NCBI GenBank assembly: GCA_937892025.1
Contig: CALAVA010000238.1
Span: 1-64,000, forward strand
Direction: 5' to 3'
DNA from: an uncultured Bacteroidales bacterium
GTDB taxonomy: Bacteria; Bacteroidota; Bacteroidia; Bacteroidales; WCHB1-69
DNA: 64,000 nt
Of this stretch, positions 1-8,865 are shown piece after piece (positions within the stretch are counted from its first letter, which is position 1; every line of letters starts with the position of its first letter). The translations under genes were made by a program, and so were the position numbers. The notes under the pieces are model-generated. The model searched no databases. It had not been told where the DNA came from and worked only from the letters and a program-made list of their open reading frames with translations.

Positions 1-334
1 ATCATTGACAACGGCTCCTGAATTGCCTGCAATGACTTTGGCAAATTATTGTTATTCACATATGTTTGATGGTTGTACATCATTAACAACGGCTCCTGAA
101 CTGCCTGCAACAACTTTGGCAAATTATTGTTATCAGTATATGTTTAATGGATGTACTAATTTAAACTACATAAAGGCAATGTTTACGACACCTCCTTCAG
201 CATCATATACATACAATTGGGTAAGTAATGTTGCTTCGAGCGGAACATTCGTAAAGAATGCAAAAGCAACATGGAGTGTTACTGGAGTAAATGGTATACC
301 AAATGGATGGACGGTTGAAACGGCAACGGCTTAA
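1..334 (+). CDS. C-terminal end of a BspA-type LRR fibre protein (5' cut by window edge)
   Basis: Only the last ~110 codons are present; the start lies outside the window. They encode two complete 26-residue leucine-rich units of the BspA type (core MFDGCTSLTTAPELP) and a capping segment ending NGIPNGWTVETATA. Repeats of this type occur in Bacteroidota surface proteins and in the receptor-binding ends of their phages, so a fibre or adhesin tip is the likely role (inference). The segment matches 2808-3141 with only three base differences over 334 bp, and the match stops exactly at the stop codon. The gene therefore shares its tip with the complete 725-residue protein downstream. The next gene is convergent and its stop begins at the very next base, with no terminator between them. 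Confidence 0.7.
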   Translation, partial: SLTTAPELPAMTLANYCYSHMFDGCTSLTTAPELPATTLANYCYQYMFNGCTNLNYIKAMFTTPPSASYTYNWVSNVASSGTFVKNAKATWSVTGVNGIPNGWTVETATA

Positions 335-556
335 TCAAGCGGCTTTGTGATGGTAATAAGACCTATGCTTTGCGGCCCAGAAGTCACCGTCAACGATTGT
401 TGAGAGGATAAGAACATCCTTGTACTCAAACGGCTTGATGCTCTTGGCAAACATATCACGGAAACGCTTTGTGGAATTTTCCTTCCTTTTTTTCTTCCAT
501 TTTTCAAAATTAATAATATTCTCCAATAATTCTTCTTGTTTCGAGTCCATCTTCAT
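335..556 (-). CDS. Small hypothetical protein (about 73 aa)
   Basis: A lysine-rich reading frame starting MKMDSKQEELLENI and ending HRSYYHHKAA. It overlaps the end of the upstream reverse gene by about 46 bases in another frame. The start was chosen because the frame upstream of it lies wholly inside the neighbouring gene and looks non-coding there. The middle (DMFAKSIKPFEYKDVLILS) looks like a real globular protein, but I recognise no family. It could be a fragment of a longer gene, since the overlap is larger than usual for this genome. Confidence 0.45.
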   Translation of the reverse strand: MKMDSKQEELLENIINFEKWKKKRKENSTKRFRDMFAKSIKPFEYKDVLILSTIVDGDFWAAKHRSYYHHKAA

Positions 557-878
557 CGGTTTGGAAGCCATAAACATCGATAAATGAATCAGTTGCTGCT
601 GTCCATTTTCCGCATTTTTTTGATTCTTGGAGCATATCGGCTGAAAACCTAACTTCTTGAATGTCATCAAGTTCGTACTCACTAATAAAGTCAATGCACA
701 ATTGCACCATTTTTTCTTGCAATTCTTTTACGTTTGCAATGGTTGTCTTTGGGTTTTCATATTTCTCACATTCCCAATCAGGCCAATGTGTTCTGACCAT
801 TTTAACGAATTCTTGCTTTTCTTCATTTGAAAGATTTATGAAATCTTCGGATAACTTTTCTATTTTTTTACTTTTCAT
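510..878 (-). CDS. Hypothetical acidic phage protein (122 aa)
   Basis: Starts MKSKKIEKLSEDFINLSNEE with a lysine-rich, helical N-terminus. The rest is acidic with several Trp and Cys residues (HWPDWECEKYE, ESKKCGKWTAATDSF). The helical start resembles small regulatory or DNA-associated phage proteins, but no family is recognised. A T-rich promoter-like motif lies about 20 bases upstream on the same strand, so it probably heads a two-gene unit with the overlapping downstream frame. It sits between two fibre-type genes that share their 3' ends and may have arrived with the duplication. Confidence 0.7.
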   Translation of the reverse strand: MKSKKIEKLSEDFINLSNEEKQEFVKMVRTHWPDWECEKYENPKTTIANVKELQEKMVQLCIDFISEYELDDIQEVRFSADMLQESKKCGKWTAATDSFIDVYGFQTDEDGLETRRIIGEYY

Positions 879-896
879 AATTAAAGTGATTTAATT

Positions 897-913
897 GTTA
901 ATGTACAAATAAA
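897..913 (-). promoter_or_regulatory. T-rich promoter-like motif (TTTATTTGTACATTAAC)
   Basis: Read on the reverse strand, this is TTTATTTGTACATTAAC, about 18 bases before the ATG of the 122-residue gene. It resembles motifs before gp32, the SNF2 helicase and other non-virion genes here, and its TTTG recalls the Bacteroidota -7 element (TAnnTTTG). Assignment is by position and similarity only. Confidence 0.3.
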
Positions 914-936
914 TCGTTAGATAACCAAATTGAAAA

Positions 937-944
937 CTATTTAT
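937..944 (+). promoter_or_regulatory. Candidate late promoter (CTATTTAT)
   Basis: CTATTTAT preceded by AAAA, 19 bases before the ATG of the fibre gene. It is one of a set of identical octamers in the sense orientation upstream of virion gene blocks. Confidence 0.45.
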
Positions 945-963
945 TAATAACAATATTTTTTAT

Positions 964-3141
964 ATGAGTTGGAATAGTTTTAGCATACAAGTTATTTATG
1001 ATGATGGTAATGATACACCAATAGAAAATGCATATGTTCATGTTAGGTTTAAAAACAGCAACGATATTTTCATGACTGAGTATAATAGTGGATATACGGA
1101 TTCAAACGGAATATTAACAATAACTTCAACATTAGAAACAACAAATGCTGTAAAAATTGTATGTAGATGTATTGACGAAAATAAATGTTTACAGGAAGGC
1201 GATATAACATTAACGATTGGAACTCCTTATAAATTTACATTTTATGTTGACCCAGATGGGCCTGGAATAAAATATTCTCATTTTTTTGCGGTGTACGATG
1301 CATTATTATCTGCAATAAATAATTTTGCAGTTGAAAAACTTGTAATGCCAAAAGAAATAAGGCTTTATACTAAAAACATAGACAATACATATGAATTATA
1401 TACAACTTATAATGATAGTATTATCAATTTTAACAATTATTTCAAAACAACAGAATTAAAATTGGAAGTGTATAGACAAAACGGTAATTTATGCAACACA
1501 TCTTACATACCTTATAAAACAGCAATGTTTGGCGGTGGTGGTGGCCCTTTTATTTGTGATGATTATTATGACATTAAATTACCAATTGTTAACGATACAA
1601 TAAATTGGAATAGCCAAAATACATTAAAAGGCTCTAATTTTGAAATAATATTGACTTATAGTTCTGCATACTCGTTAACACAAACTATAACTGGTACATC
1701 ATATGATACATATATAAGAGCAGACTTTACAAGTTATTTTGGCGGGCAAGGAGTTGCGCCGTTTTATAATTTAACAAATCCGAATTTAAACACAATGACA
1801 GTAACAAAAAATCATTATTTGCCATTTTCTGAAAATGTTTCTGTTTCAGCAGATACAGACGGAAATTATTTATTTTTAGTTGATGGATATGAAGAAAATG
1901 AACCTGTTATTTTAGAGAGAGAGCCAAATGTTTGTATGGTAAATAAAGATTTGTTTGATTATGTTGTTTCATTAACAGAATTTAGGCCTAATTTATCTGA
2001 AGGATATGAGTCAAATAGAGTTGGTGTTTCAGACACATGGTTTACATATTTATGGTCAGATTCAATAAAAAGATATTTAGACCCCGAATATCAAACAATA
2101 AATCCGGACACAGTAGACGATTTTAAAACAGTGTTTGTTAATCAATTATGTACAACAAGAGTGTTAACTTTATATACAAAACCAAGTTCCATAGAAAACA
2201 ACTATACATTAGACAAGCATCATGGATATGTTTGGGACCGGTGTTTCATTCCTGAAGAAAAAGAATTCGTTGAAAATTGTTTAACTTTTTCAATTGGTCA
2301 GAATGATAGTTGTGATATAAGTTTTAATTATATACCAGGAATAAGAACAATTTATGATTTTGAATACTCAACAAATAACGGTGTTACGTGGAATTCGTAT
2401 TCGTTTACACAAAACGGAAACGGAGAAATAATTTCTTTATCAAATGGAGGAAATACAAGCGTAAAATTTAGAAGAGCTTTGTCAAATACAGGAACAACAC
2501 TATCGTCTGGATACGACAACTATTATTATTTTGCAATGGAAGGCACTTGTATGGCAACAGGAAGCATCACTTCTCTGCTTGATGCATATGGGTTGAGTAC
2601 AACAGAACTTGATTCAGATTTTTGTTTTGTATGTTTGTTTAACAATTGTAACGGACTGCTAACGCCACCTGAATTACCTTCAACAACATTGTCTGATTAT
2701 TGCTACTCAAATATGTTCCGAGGCTGTACTTCATTGACAACAGTTCCTGAATTGCCTGCAATGACTTTGGCACAAGGTTGTTATTCAGGTATGTTTGATG
2801 GATGTACATCATTGACAACGGCTCCTGAATTGCCTGCAATGACTTTGGCAAATTATTGTTATTCACATATGTTTGATGGTTGTACATCATTAACAACGGC
2901 TCCTGAACTGCCTGCAACAACTTTGGCAAATTATTGTTATCAGTATATGTTTAATGGATGTACTAATTTAAACTACATAAAGGCAATGTTTACGACACCT
3001 CCTTCAGCATCATATACATACAATTGGGTAAGTAATGTTGCTTCGAGCGGAACATTCGTAAAGAATGCAGAAGCAACATGGAGTGTTACTGGAGCCAATG
3101 GTATACCAAATGGATGGACGGTTGAAACGGCAACGGCTTAA
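964..3141 (+). CDS. Phage fibre/adhesin with BspA-type LRR tip (725 aa)
   Basis: Likely a receptor-binding fibre or decoration protein. Residues 1-100 look like an Ig/carboxypeptidase-regulatory-type beta domain (PIENAYVHVRF, TDSNGILTITS), often a virion-anchoring or stalk fold. A long beta-rich centre follows. From about residue 565 there are four 26-residue BspA-type leucine-rich units, each with GCTS/N and PELP cores, then a cap ending NGWTVETATA. The last 111 codons are nearly identical to the end of the gene cut by the left window edge. A CTATTTAT element precedes the gene and a strong bidirectional hairpin follows it. The exact position in the virion cannot be told from sequence. Confidence 0.75.
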   Translation: MSWNSFSIQVIYDDGNDTPIENAYVHVRFKNSNDIFMTEYNSGYTDSNGILTITSTLETTNAVKIVCRCIDENKCLQEGDITLTIGTPYKFTFYVDPDGPGIKYSHFFAVYDALLSAINNFAVEKLVMPKEIRLYTKNIDNTYELYTTYNDSIINFNNYFKTTELKLEVYRQNGNLCNTSYIPYKTAMFGGGGGPFICDDYYDIKLPIVNDTINWNSQNTLKGSNFEIILTYSSAYSLTQTITGTSYDTYIRADFTSYFGGQGVAPFYNLTNPNLNTMTVTKNHYLPFSENVSVSADTDGNYLFLVDGYEENEPVILEREPNVCMVNKDLFDYVVSLTEFRPNLSEGYESNRVGVSDTWFTYLWSDSIKRYLDPEYQTINPDTVDDFKTVFVNQLCTTRVLTLYTKPSSIENNYTLDKHHGYVWDRCFIPEEKEFVENCLTFSIGQNDSCDISFNYIPGIRTIYDFEYSTNNGVTWNSYSFTQNGNGEIISLSNGGNTSVKFRRALSNTGTTLSSGYDNYYYFAMEGTCMATGSITSLLDAYGLSTTELDSDFCFVCLFNNCNGLLTPPELPSTTLSDYCYSNMFRGCTSLTTVPELPAMTLAQGCYSGMFDGCTSLTTAPELPAMTLANYCYSHMFDGCTSLTTAPELPATTLANYCYQYMFNGCTNLNYIKAMFTTPPSASYTYNWVSNVASSGTFVKNAEATWSVTGANGIPNGWTVETATA
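2656..2967 (+). repeat. Four tandem 78-bp LRR units
   Basis: Four consecutive 78-bp (26-codon) units start at 2656, 2734, 2812 and 2890. Each encodes a unit of the form L-T-T-x-P-E-L-P-x-x-T-L, then C-Y, then M-F-x-G-C-T-S/N. Units 3 and 4 recur in the fibre end at 5-160. Near-identical in-frame units allow gain or loss by slippage or recombination. Confidence 0.85.
2808..3141 (+). repeat. 334-bp direct repeat of window positions 1-334
   Basis: Bases 2808-3141 match 1-334 at all but three positions: one A/G difference in the codon after NA, and a two-base change in the codon before NG. Identity stops at the stop codon, and flanking sequence is unrelated. This is a recent duplication or a gene-conversion tract between two fibre genes. 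Confidence 0.9.
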
Positions 3142-3166
3142 TAAGTTATAATGCACATAAAACAAA

Positions 3167-3193
3167 GGGGTAGCGATTATTGTTACCCCTTTT
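3167..3193. terminator. Bidirectional rho-independent terminator
   Basis: A GGGGTA...TACCCC stem with an inner G-T and C-G extension and a T-run on the + strand, preceded by an A-rich run that serves as the T-run for the reverse strand. It lies between two convergent gene ends. Confidence 0.8.
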
Positions 3194-3221
3194 GTACCAT
3201 CCTGTATATAGTTAATTTTTT

Positions 3222-4151
3222 TTAATTAATTCTAACTGTATCTGATAACAATTTCTTGTTGTCAAGAAGTTCTGTTTTCTTTAATTCTAATTCTGGTATT
3301 CCATTTGCCGCACAAGGTGGCATCATTGGGTAAGGATGTGTGTGCTTGATAAAAGCATCAATAATTGCTGAAAGTATTTCAACAAGTTTTTCTCCATAAG
3401 GAAGTTTGTACGCTTCTTTTATAGCACGTTGTAATTCTTTGTCAGTAATTAAATCCGTTCTATCTGTAGTTACAAATTCTTTTTCTTCTGAATTGTTAGA
3501 AAGTAAGTTAATTTTATCTGCAACTATTGTTGCTGTGCTATTAACTTGATTTTCTACTTCTACATTTCCACTGCCTCCATAAGAAACATTATTAATCGTT
3601 TTTTCTATTAAACCGCCTGTGTGATATTTTAATTTAATATATGCGGGGTCATTTTCATTGAATTCCATATCTTGGTGATTCATTTCGTTAACAATCTTAA
3701 CGCCTGACCTTATTCGCACATCATCTTCTGTTATTTGTATGTCTGCATTTTTTCTTCCACGGACCATAACATCACCACTTGAAGGTAGAATTCCGTCAAC
3801 TTCTGGTTTTGTATGTGGTGCAATATCAGGGTCACTCACAGCACCATTCATAAATGAATCAGCATACAAATATTTATCCATATACAATTTGTTTTCTTGT
3901 GAAACTACAGGACCTATATAATATCTTTGACTATTTCCGTCATTTGTAATAGCAAGAAAAACAAAAACGCCTTCAAGAAGTCTTGGCTTCACATAAAACA
4001 TTTTTGGGAGTAATGGAAACGCATATGGTATTTCATTTATGGTTTTATCATCATCATATGGGTGAAGTCTTGCTTTAATTAAGCCAGAATCTGTTTCATC
4101 ATCAATACTAATAACAGGACAATATCTTACACATTCAATTTTACCAAGCAT
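3222..4151 (-). CDS. Baseplate central spike-like protein (gp5/OB-fold type)
   Basis: Likely the membrane-piercing spike or its hub adaptor. Residues 1-95 look like an OB-fold of the gp5/gpV type (GKIECVRYCPV, GLIKARLHPYDD, AFPLLPKMF, GVFVFLAI). The middle is beta-rich, with GDVMVRGRKNADIQIT resembling the repeated strands of spike helices. The C-terminal region carries HTHPYPMMPPC, which resembles the HxHP-type metal-binding ends of phage spikes. It is the last gene of a reverse operon with tight spacing (3 bases from the upstream gene). At 309 residues it is shorter than T4 gp5 (575), with no lysozyme domain. The lytic activity is probably supplied by the large tail protein ending at 58893. 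Confidence 0.65.
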   Translation of the reverse strand: MLGKIECVRYCPVISIDDETDSGLIKARLHPYDDDKTINEIPYAFPLLPKMFYVKPRLLEGVFVFLAITNDGNSQRYYIGPVVSQENKLYMDKYLYADSFMNGAVSDPDIAPHTKPEVDGILPSSGDVMVRGRKNADIQITEDDVRIRSGVKIVNEMNHQDMEFNENDPAYIKLKYHTGGLIEKTINNVSYGGSGNVEVENQVNSTATIVADKINLLSNNSEEKEFVTTDRTDLITDKELQRAIKEAYKLPYGEKLVEILSAIIDAFIKHTHPYPMMPPCAANGIPELELKKTELLDNKKLLSDTVRIN

Positions 4152-4154
4152 AAA

Positions 4155-4337
4155 TTAAAACATATTTTTTCTTAAACTTATTTCTCCATTAATTGCATTG
4201 TATTTCTTTTGAATTTCTTCAATCTCTTCACATAGTTTAAGCATTTCGCTTTTTTTAGCGTCAAATTCATTCTGTAGAGTTTCGATTGCTAACTTCAACT
4301 CTGAATTAGTCATGTTGTTATAATCAGTTCTATCCAT
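4155..4337 (-). CDS. Small coiled-coil protein (60 aa)
   Basis: Starts MDRTDYNNMTNSELKLAIE, then a heptad-rich helix through residues 12-50 (LQNEFDAKKSEMLKLCEEI). It sits inside the spike/baseplate operon with only 3-4 bases to each neighbour, so it is probably expressed with them. A chaperone or minor baseplate component is possible, but nothing identifies it. Confidence 0.6.
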   Translation of the reverse strand: MDRTDYNNMTNSELKLAIETLQNEFDAKKSEMLKLCEEIEEIQKKYNAINGEISLRKNMF

Positions 4338-4341
4338 ATCT

Positions 4342-4734
4342 TTATTGCATTATACCGGTTGCAATTGAATCCAACAAATTAGTTCCCGTACAAACAACTG
4401 GTCCACCGGCGTTTCCGCCGCTAGCTTGTATTAATATGCTACTTGCAGGAATTGAAGTTTGGACCGATGCGTCATTTTTAATTGCATTAACTATTTCCTT
4501 AACAATATTGTAAGTATATGAATTAATAAAGTTTTGTTGCCCATCAGGATTTTCTTCTGTTGGTATTCCAAGTGCTTTATTGTTTTGTATAACCTTTGCT
4601 GCTATTCTATATGCAGACAATCCTGGTCTAAGAAGTGAAGTACACTTCAAAAGCATTGGCGGTAAAATATTTACAGGTGTTTTTGACCCTTCTATTGCCG
4701 TTGAAATTGTATCAACTATTGATGATATATTCAT
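4342..4734 (-). CDS. Putative baseplate-associated protein (130 aa)
   Basis: No family recognised. The N-terminal two thirds is helical (ISSIVDTISTAIEGSK, SAYRIAAKVIQNNKALG). The C-terminal third is Ser/Gly/Ala-rich (SILIQASGGNAGGPVV). Tight spacing within the spike operon and the upstream candidate late promoter suggest a virion protein. Confidence 0.6.
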   Translation of the reverse strand: MNISSIVDTISTAIEGSKTPVNILPPMLLKCTSLLRPGLSAYRIAAKVIQNNKALGIPTEENPDGQQNFINSYTYNIVKEIVNAIKNDASVQTSIPASSILIQASGGNAGGPVVCTGTNLLDSIATGIMQ

Positions 4735-4756
4735 TTGTTATGTTTTTGTTTTTTTA

Positions 4757-7351
4757 TTAGCACTCAGATTGGCTTTCAGGTATATTTTGGTCGTTGACAA
4801 TATCAGCATAATCAACATCTTCGATATATCCAATTTGATTGCGCTTAAAGTTCATCATTGGTATACATTTAACCGCGTTCAATAATATTATAAGCCAATC
4901 TGTCACATGTTCAAGATAAATTAAAAGCATTCCGTCTCTTAAAATTGGCTTAATGTATTTAAGGAACAAATCCAATAACAATTCAAGTATTTTATCTTTT
5001 ATAAGAAGCACAATGCTTTTTGTTAATCCCAAAATTTTATTGATTAAAAGATTAATGATTTTTGTGAAATCATTTCCAAATGCATTATCAATATTAACAA
5101 CACCAAGTAAATTTAAATTAATCATCATAAGAAGCATTACTTGTGGCGTGAATATTGATTCTATTATAGGCATAACAAGTGCCATAAGCAAATCATTTAA
5201 CAAATTAGAATCGAATTTACCTTTATATTTAAATTCAAAATCCCATTCTGAAGCAGATTCTTCACCTGGGTCAACCATTATGTCATTCACCATTTTGGTT
5301 ATCATTGTTGTTGTACCCTCAGAAGAAGCGTTTGCATTTATTTCGTTTATTCTTGCCAAATAAGCATCAACATCGTGTGTCCTTGCCTTTACACTCTCGC
5401 CATTATATTCGCTTGCTTGATATCTTGCAAGTTCTAATTGATTTAGCAAGTCGTTAAATTCTTCATTTGAGAACGATTTCCAACAATCTTCGACTTGCAT
5501 ATCATTTGCTTCAATTATTGATTTGACAGCGTTTGATAATCTAAATTCTATTTCCTTTCTAACAATGTCAGCAGAAAGTCCAACGTTTAATGAAAGCCCA
5601 ATTAAATGCTCAATAAGTCGTATAAGCATTAATTTTGGATTTAATATTTGTATACTTTGAAGATATTCCCAATCAAATTGATATATGCTTGCATTAAAAT
5701 AGAACTTTTCTCCAGTTGGAACACCATTAAGCAAATCTTGTCTCTTTTTCGGTAAGAAATATTTTTGGGATGGTATTCTAATCAATAATTGTGATTTGTT
5801 TTGGTATGGCTCTATTTGGATTATCGGGTAAATGATATCTGATTGTTCATTACCATTATAAACAAATTCCATACCCTCTTCTGCTTTTGACTCATACCAC
5901 TCATTCCATTGGTTTGAGTTCGTTCTTGTAACGCCATATTCTTTCGAGGCATAAATTCTATTATCCCACATTAAGTGGTTTTTTTCTATTTGATTTGATT
6001 TAGAACCTCTGTTTAATGCATTCCATATAAATGCATTCATATCATAAACCCTATAAAGAAGATTTGGATTTGGTCCATCATAACACACAATATATTCAGG
6101 ACTTTTTTCTGTAATTGTTGAATCATTAGGAACATAGGTGTACCTAATTGAATTCATTGCGTTGCCAGAAGATTCACACTCTTTGTATGTTAATAATTCT
6201 TCTTCTACTTCTGATATTGTGTTATAGTTACCCTCTGTTGTAACAGTTTTTTCAACAATTTCTTTTTTGTTAATTTGACTTTCGCCAAAAATGTCAGAAT
6301 CAATTGTACTTCCGCCAAGATATTCCCAATTGTGAAGCCCATCATCTGAGCCACTATATTCACTTGATAAATAAAGCCACCTAAATTCGTCAGAATCGCC
6401 AACTTCAAGACCTTGTTTATACCCATTTATTGTTATACTATGAATACAACTTTTTTTATCATCAGACGAAGGATTTAATAATAAGTTTTGGCTTGTTCTT
6501 GATTCTCCGCTTGGTATCCTGAATGTTTCACTACATATTGGCTCGTCACTATATTGTGAATATGTCACCGTTATGTCCAAATCAATTGGGGTTTGTGTTA
6601 GTGCTCCGTTGCTAGTACATATGCAAAAATTCCACCTATGAACATCTTCAACAATATATTGATATTTGAATATCAATCTATATTCACCAACATATTTGTA
6701 TTCTTCACACAAATATTTGTCACCTGGCATTAAATGCTTTGTTTCATGTACTGTACTGGTTCTTTTTTCTAATGTTTTTTGATAATATCTGTTCTTTCCG
6801 TCAATAGAATAATATAAACTTCCTTCTGGTGTTGTTGGATTTATTGAAAGCATACCAAGAATATCTATTGTTGAAACTGGTATTTTTACTTTATATGCTT
6901 CGTCATTACTTCCGTTTTCTAATGTTATGGCTTCTATAGATGGCTCCATTAATCCATCTATATTGTTATAATCAAATACTTTATTTGGTAATATCGGTAT
7001 TGCAGAACAAGTATATATGCTTGTGAATAATGCCATTAAAACGTTTTTAATTGATACTTCAAGTCCGCTAATGAACTCGTTTTGCATATCAATATCCATT
7101 AATCCATTTTTTATACCATCGTAAAGTCCATCTATTCTATATCCTGGCTTGGTTTCAAATCCATATATCTTTCCAACAAGATATGAAATAATATATTTGT
7201 CATCAATTCCACAGCACCTAAGTACATCCATTATAAAATCAAATGCAGAACTATATTCTGTCCAATCACCATCAAGTAAGTTGTTTGGAAAGTTTTCTAG
7301 CATTGTTCGTAAATACGAAATGTTACTTAATACTCTGTCTGTTGAATTCAT
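4757..7351 (-). CDS. Large virion protein with hydrophobic C-terminus (864 aa)
   Basis: No family recognised. The N-terminal 170 residues are mixed helix. The centre is beta-rich with many Tyr, Asn and Ser residues, as in baseplate or fibre-network proteins. Residues about 690-850 are unusually hydrophobic (VMLLMMINLNLLGVVNI, LELLLDLFLKYIKPIL, WLIILLNAVKCIPMM) and contain several segments long enough to cross or dock on a membrane. It lies in the operon with the spike, 5 bases downstream of the operon's first gene. A baseplate wedge or a protein engaging the host membrane during infection is plausible (inference). I cannot choose between them. Confidence 0.6.
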   Translation of the reverse strand: MNSTDRVLSNISYLRTMLENFPNNLLDGDWTEYSSAFDFIMDVLRCCGIDDKYIISYLVGKIYGFETKPGYRIDGLYDGIKNGLMDIDMQNEFISGLEVSIKNVLMALFTSIYTCSAIPILPNKVFDYNNIDGLMEPSIEAITLENGSNDEAYKVKIPVSTIDILGMLSINPTTPEGSLYYSIDGKNRYYQKTLEKRTSTVHETKHLMPGDKYLCEEYKYVGEYRLIFKYQYIVEDVHRWNFCICTSNGALTQTPIDLDITVTYSQYSDEPICSETFRIPSGESRTSQNLLLNPSSDDKKSCIHSITINGYKQGLEVGDSDEFRWLYLSSEYSGSDDGLHNWEYLGGSTIDSDIFGESQINKKEIVEKTVTTEGNYNTISEVEEELLTYKECESSGNAMNSIRYTYVPNDSTITEKSPEYIVCYDGPNPNLLYRVYDMNAFIWNALNRGSKSNQIEKNHLMWDNRIYASKEYGVTRTNSNQWNEWYESKAEEGMEFVYNGNEQSDIIYPIIQIEPYQNKSQLLIRIPSQKYFLPKKRQDLLNGVPTGEKFYFNASIYQFDWEYLQSIQILNPKLMLIRLIEHLIGLSLNVGLSADIVRKEIEFRLSNAVKSIIEANDMQVEDCWKSFSNEEFNDLLNQLELARYQASEYNGESVKARTHDVDAYLARINEINANASSEGTTTMITKMVNDIMVDPGEESASEWDFEFKYKGKFDSNLLNDLLMALVMPIIESIFTPQVMLLMMINLNLLGVVNIDNAFGNDFTKIINLLINKILGLTKSIVLLIKDKILELLLDLFLKYIKPILRDGMLLIYLEHVTDWLIILLNAVKCIPMMNFKRNQIGYIEDVDYADIVNDQNIPESQSEC

Positions 7352-7356
7352 TTATA

Positions 7357-7773
7357 TTAATTTTTTTTAAGGTCATATGTAATTGTTCCATCGCCACCAG
7401 GGCCTTCTTCGTAAGTCAACATATTCTTTATTTCGTTAAGGTTTAATGATGTTCTTTTTTTGAAATTTTTGTCGTTTAAGGTAGCATTAGCGTCACCGTT
7501 ATGCTTTAATATCTCTCCCATAAATTTTGCAACCTCGAATTTTGCTGCAATTGCTTTTGCTTTATCACCCATAAAATCGTGGATTGCCTTTGCATATGTT
7601 GCTTTAGCGTCAATTGAGAATCCATCAGCCCCAAGATTTGTTGAATTGACCAATTTGTTTATTTCGTTTTGTATTTCTGTAATTTGTTTACAAGCTTGGT
7701 CATATATCTCTTGAAGTAACTCTTCTATCTTCTCAACAGAATTTAGTCTTACTTTGTATCTTTTTGTTTCCAT
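7357..7773 (-). CDS. Helical virion protein, first gene of the spike operon (138 aa)
   Basis: The ATG giving METKRYKVRLNS is preferred. An upstream TTG (at 7791) would overlap the promoter motif. The protein is helical with coiled-coil character (EKIEELLQEIYDQ, ITEIQNEINKLV) and ends in a Gly-rich loop (EEGPGGDGTITYDL). A CTATTTAT element on the same strand lies 17 bases upstream, marking this as the head of the operon running down to the spike gene. Function unknown. Confidence 0.65.
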   Translation of the reverse strand: METKRYKVRLNSVEKIEELLQEIYDQACKQITEIQNEINKLVNSTNLGADGFSIDAKATYAKAIHDFMGDKAKAIAAKFEVAKFMGEILKHNGDANATLNDKNFKKRTSLNLNEIKNMLTYEEGPGGDGTITYDLKKN

Positions 7774-7790
7774 GGTTTTTATTATATACA

Positions 7791-7798
7791 ATAAATAG
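7791..7798 (-). promoter_or_regulatory. Candidate late promoter (CTATTTAT)
   Basis: Read on the reverse strand, TATAAAACTATTTATTG lies 17 bases before the ATG of the first gene of the spike operon. Identical to the octamer found before other virion genes. Confidence 0.45.
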
Positions 7799-7822
7799 TT
7801 TTATATCATTTTCATAAGGAAT

Positions 7823-8719
7823 CTAATTTATTTCTTTTTCCTTTAAAAAATAATACAATGATTTGAAACGGCGCATATTATCTCTCAATTCTTTTGTGGT
7901 CATCATTGTATCTTCCCTTAAATAATAAAGTATTGAAGACTTTTGTAGTTTTTTACTACCTTCATATGGTAAAACATTTTCCCAATCCCTTAATAAATTA
8001 ACCAATGATTTCCCAACTTTAACTTCAGATTCTGTTAATCCGCTTATACCATCTCTAATCATCGTTTCTATTTCATCAGACGCTTTTGAAATTAATTTTT
8101 CAGCATGTATTGAAAAGTTATCTGTGTCTGTTGAAAATCGTTCATCGTTGTTTATATCATCATATATATCCTCATAGGAATAATTCCTTAACTTTTTCTT
8201 TGTGTATTGTGAACATTTGTACATTAGGTAATTTCTGCACACAGTACCGCAATAAGAATATGCTTTATACTTATGTTTTACCTTTTTATATACACATTCT
8301 TTATTTGTTTCATCGTTTTTATTGAAAAAAGTTACATGGATGTATTCTGGGTCTTCTTCTTCAGCACATCTCACTTTTTCTTTGAAATCGCTTTCACTCA
8401 TATCAACAATTTCAATACCATCCGTATCTCCGTTGTATTCGTCATAGCATAGCATTTCTGGCTTGAAATGGCCTATTTTTGTTAACAAATAAGATATTGT
8501 GTCACTGAAATTTTGTTCAAATTCCTCGTCAGGTACAAACAATTTATATCTTCGTATTAACGATTCTATCATTTTAGTTAAAGCAGGATATAAAATTGTG
8601 TTAAATATTTTGTTTTTCTCTGCTACATTAGTTTCATTAATGTAATTAACTATTGCTTCTTCTTCTTTATCGTAAAAATATCCTTTTTTTTCTTTTGGCT
8701 TTCTTCCTCTTTTTGCCAT
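7823..8719 (-). CDS. Putative phage late sigma factor (gp55-like)
   Basis: Likely redirects host RNA polymerase to phage late promoters. After a basic start (MAKRGRKPKEKKG), residues 15-90 match the sigma region 2 pattern of T4 gp55-type factors. The features are a run of acidic residues (YDKEEEAIVNYINET), NKIFNTILYPALTKMIESLI, an FEQNFSDTISYLLTKIGHF helix, then AYSYCGTVCRNYLMYKCSQY. That last segment corresponds to the conserved F-x-SY-x-x-x-x-x-x-NYL helix contacting the -10 element. The C-terminal third is helical and may interact with a sliding clamp, as in T4 (inference). At 298 residues it is larger than T4 gp55 (185). It lies directly upstream of the spike operon and could serve the CTATTTAT motif found before virion genes. 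Confidence 0.65.
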   Translation of the reverse strand: MAKRGRKPKEKKGYFYDKEEEAIVNYINETNVAEKNKIFNTILYPALTKMIESLIRRYKLFVPDEEFEQNFSDTISYLLTKIGHFKPEMLCYDEYNGDTDGIEIVDMSESDFKEKVRCAEEEDPEYIHVTFFNKNDETNKECVYKKVKHKYKAYSYCGTVCRNYLMYKCSQYTKKKLRNYSYEDIYDDINNDERFSTDTDNFSIHAEKLISKASDEIETMIRDGISGLTESEVKVGKSLVNLLRDWENVLPYEGSKKLQKSSILYYLREDTMMTTKELRDNMRRFKSLYYFLKEKEIN

Positions 8720-8823
8720 TTCTGCTAAATTCGTTTAAAAACTCAGCAAAACATCAAATTCTACATTATAAAATGTACTTTCCTAACTACACTCAAACAC
8801 AAGAGTCTTACCGATGATGTTTT

Positions 8824-8850
8824 AAAATGGGGCACATTATACCCCATTTT
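8824..8850. terminator. Hairpin terminator, AAAATGGGG/CCCCATTTT
   Basis: A perfect 9-bp stem with a 9-base loop, between the end of the glycosyltransferase gene (reverse) and the sigma factor start. The U-rich side of the stem works in both directions, but no separate T-run follows, so efficiency is uncertain. Confidence 0.55.
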
Positions 8851-8865
8851 ATTTGCATCGTTAAA

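Noticed and set aside
2656..2967. Tandem repeats as a CRISPR array
   Set aside because: Repeats are in-frame LRR codons with no spacers; the 60573-60885 and 47809-47904 repeats are likewise coding.
4953..5363. 136-residue forward frame opposite the 864-residue gene
   Set aside because: Shadow of the reverse gene: no promoter, no neighbours in that direction, and composition follows from the other strand.
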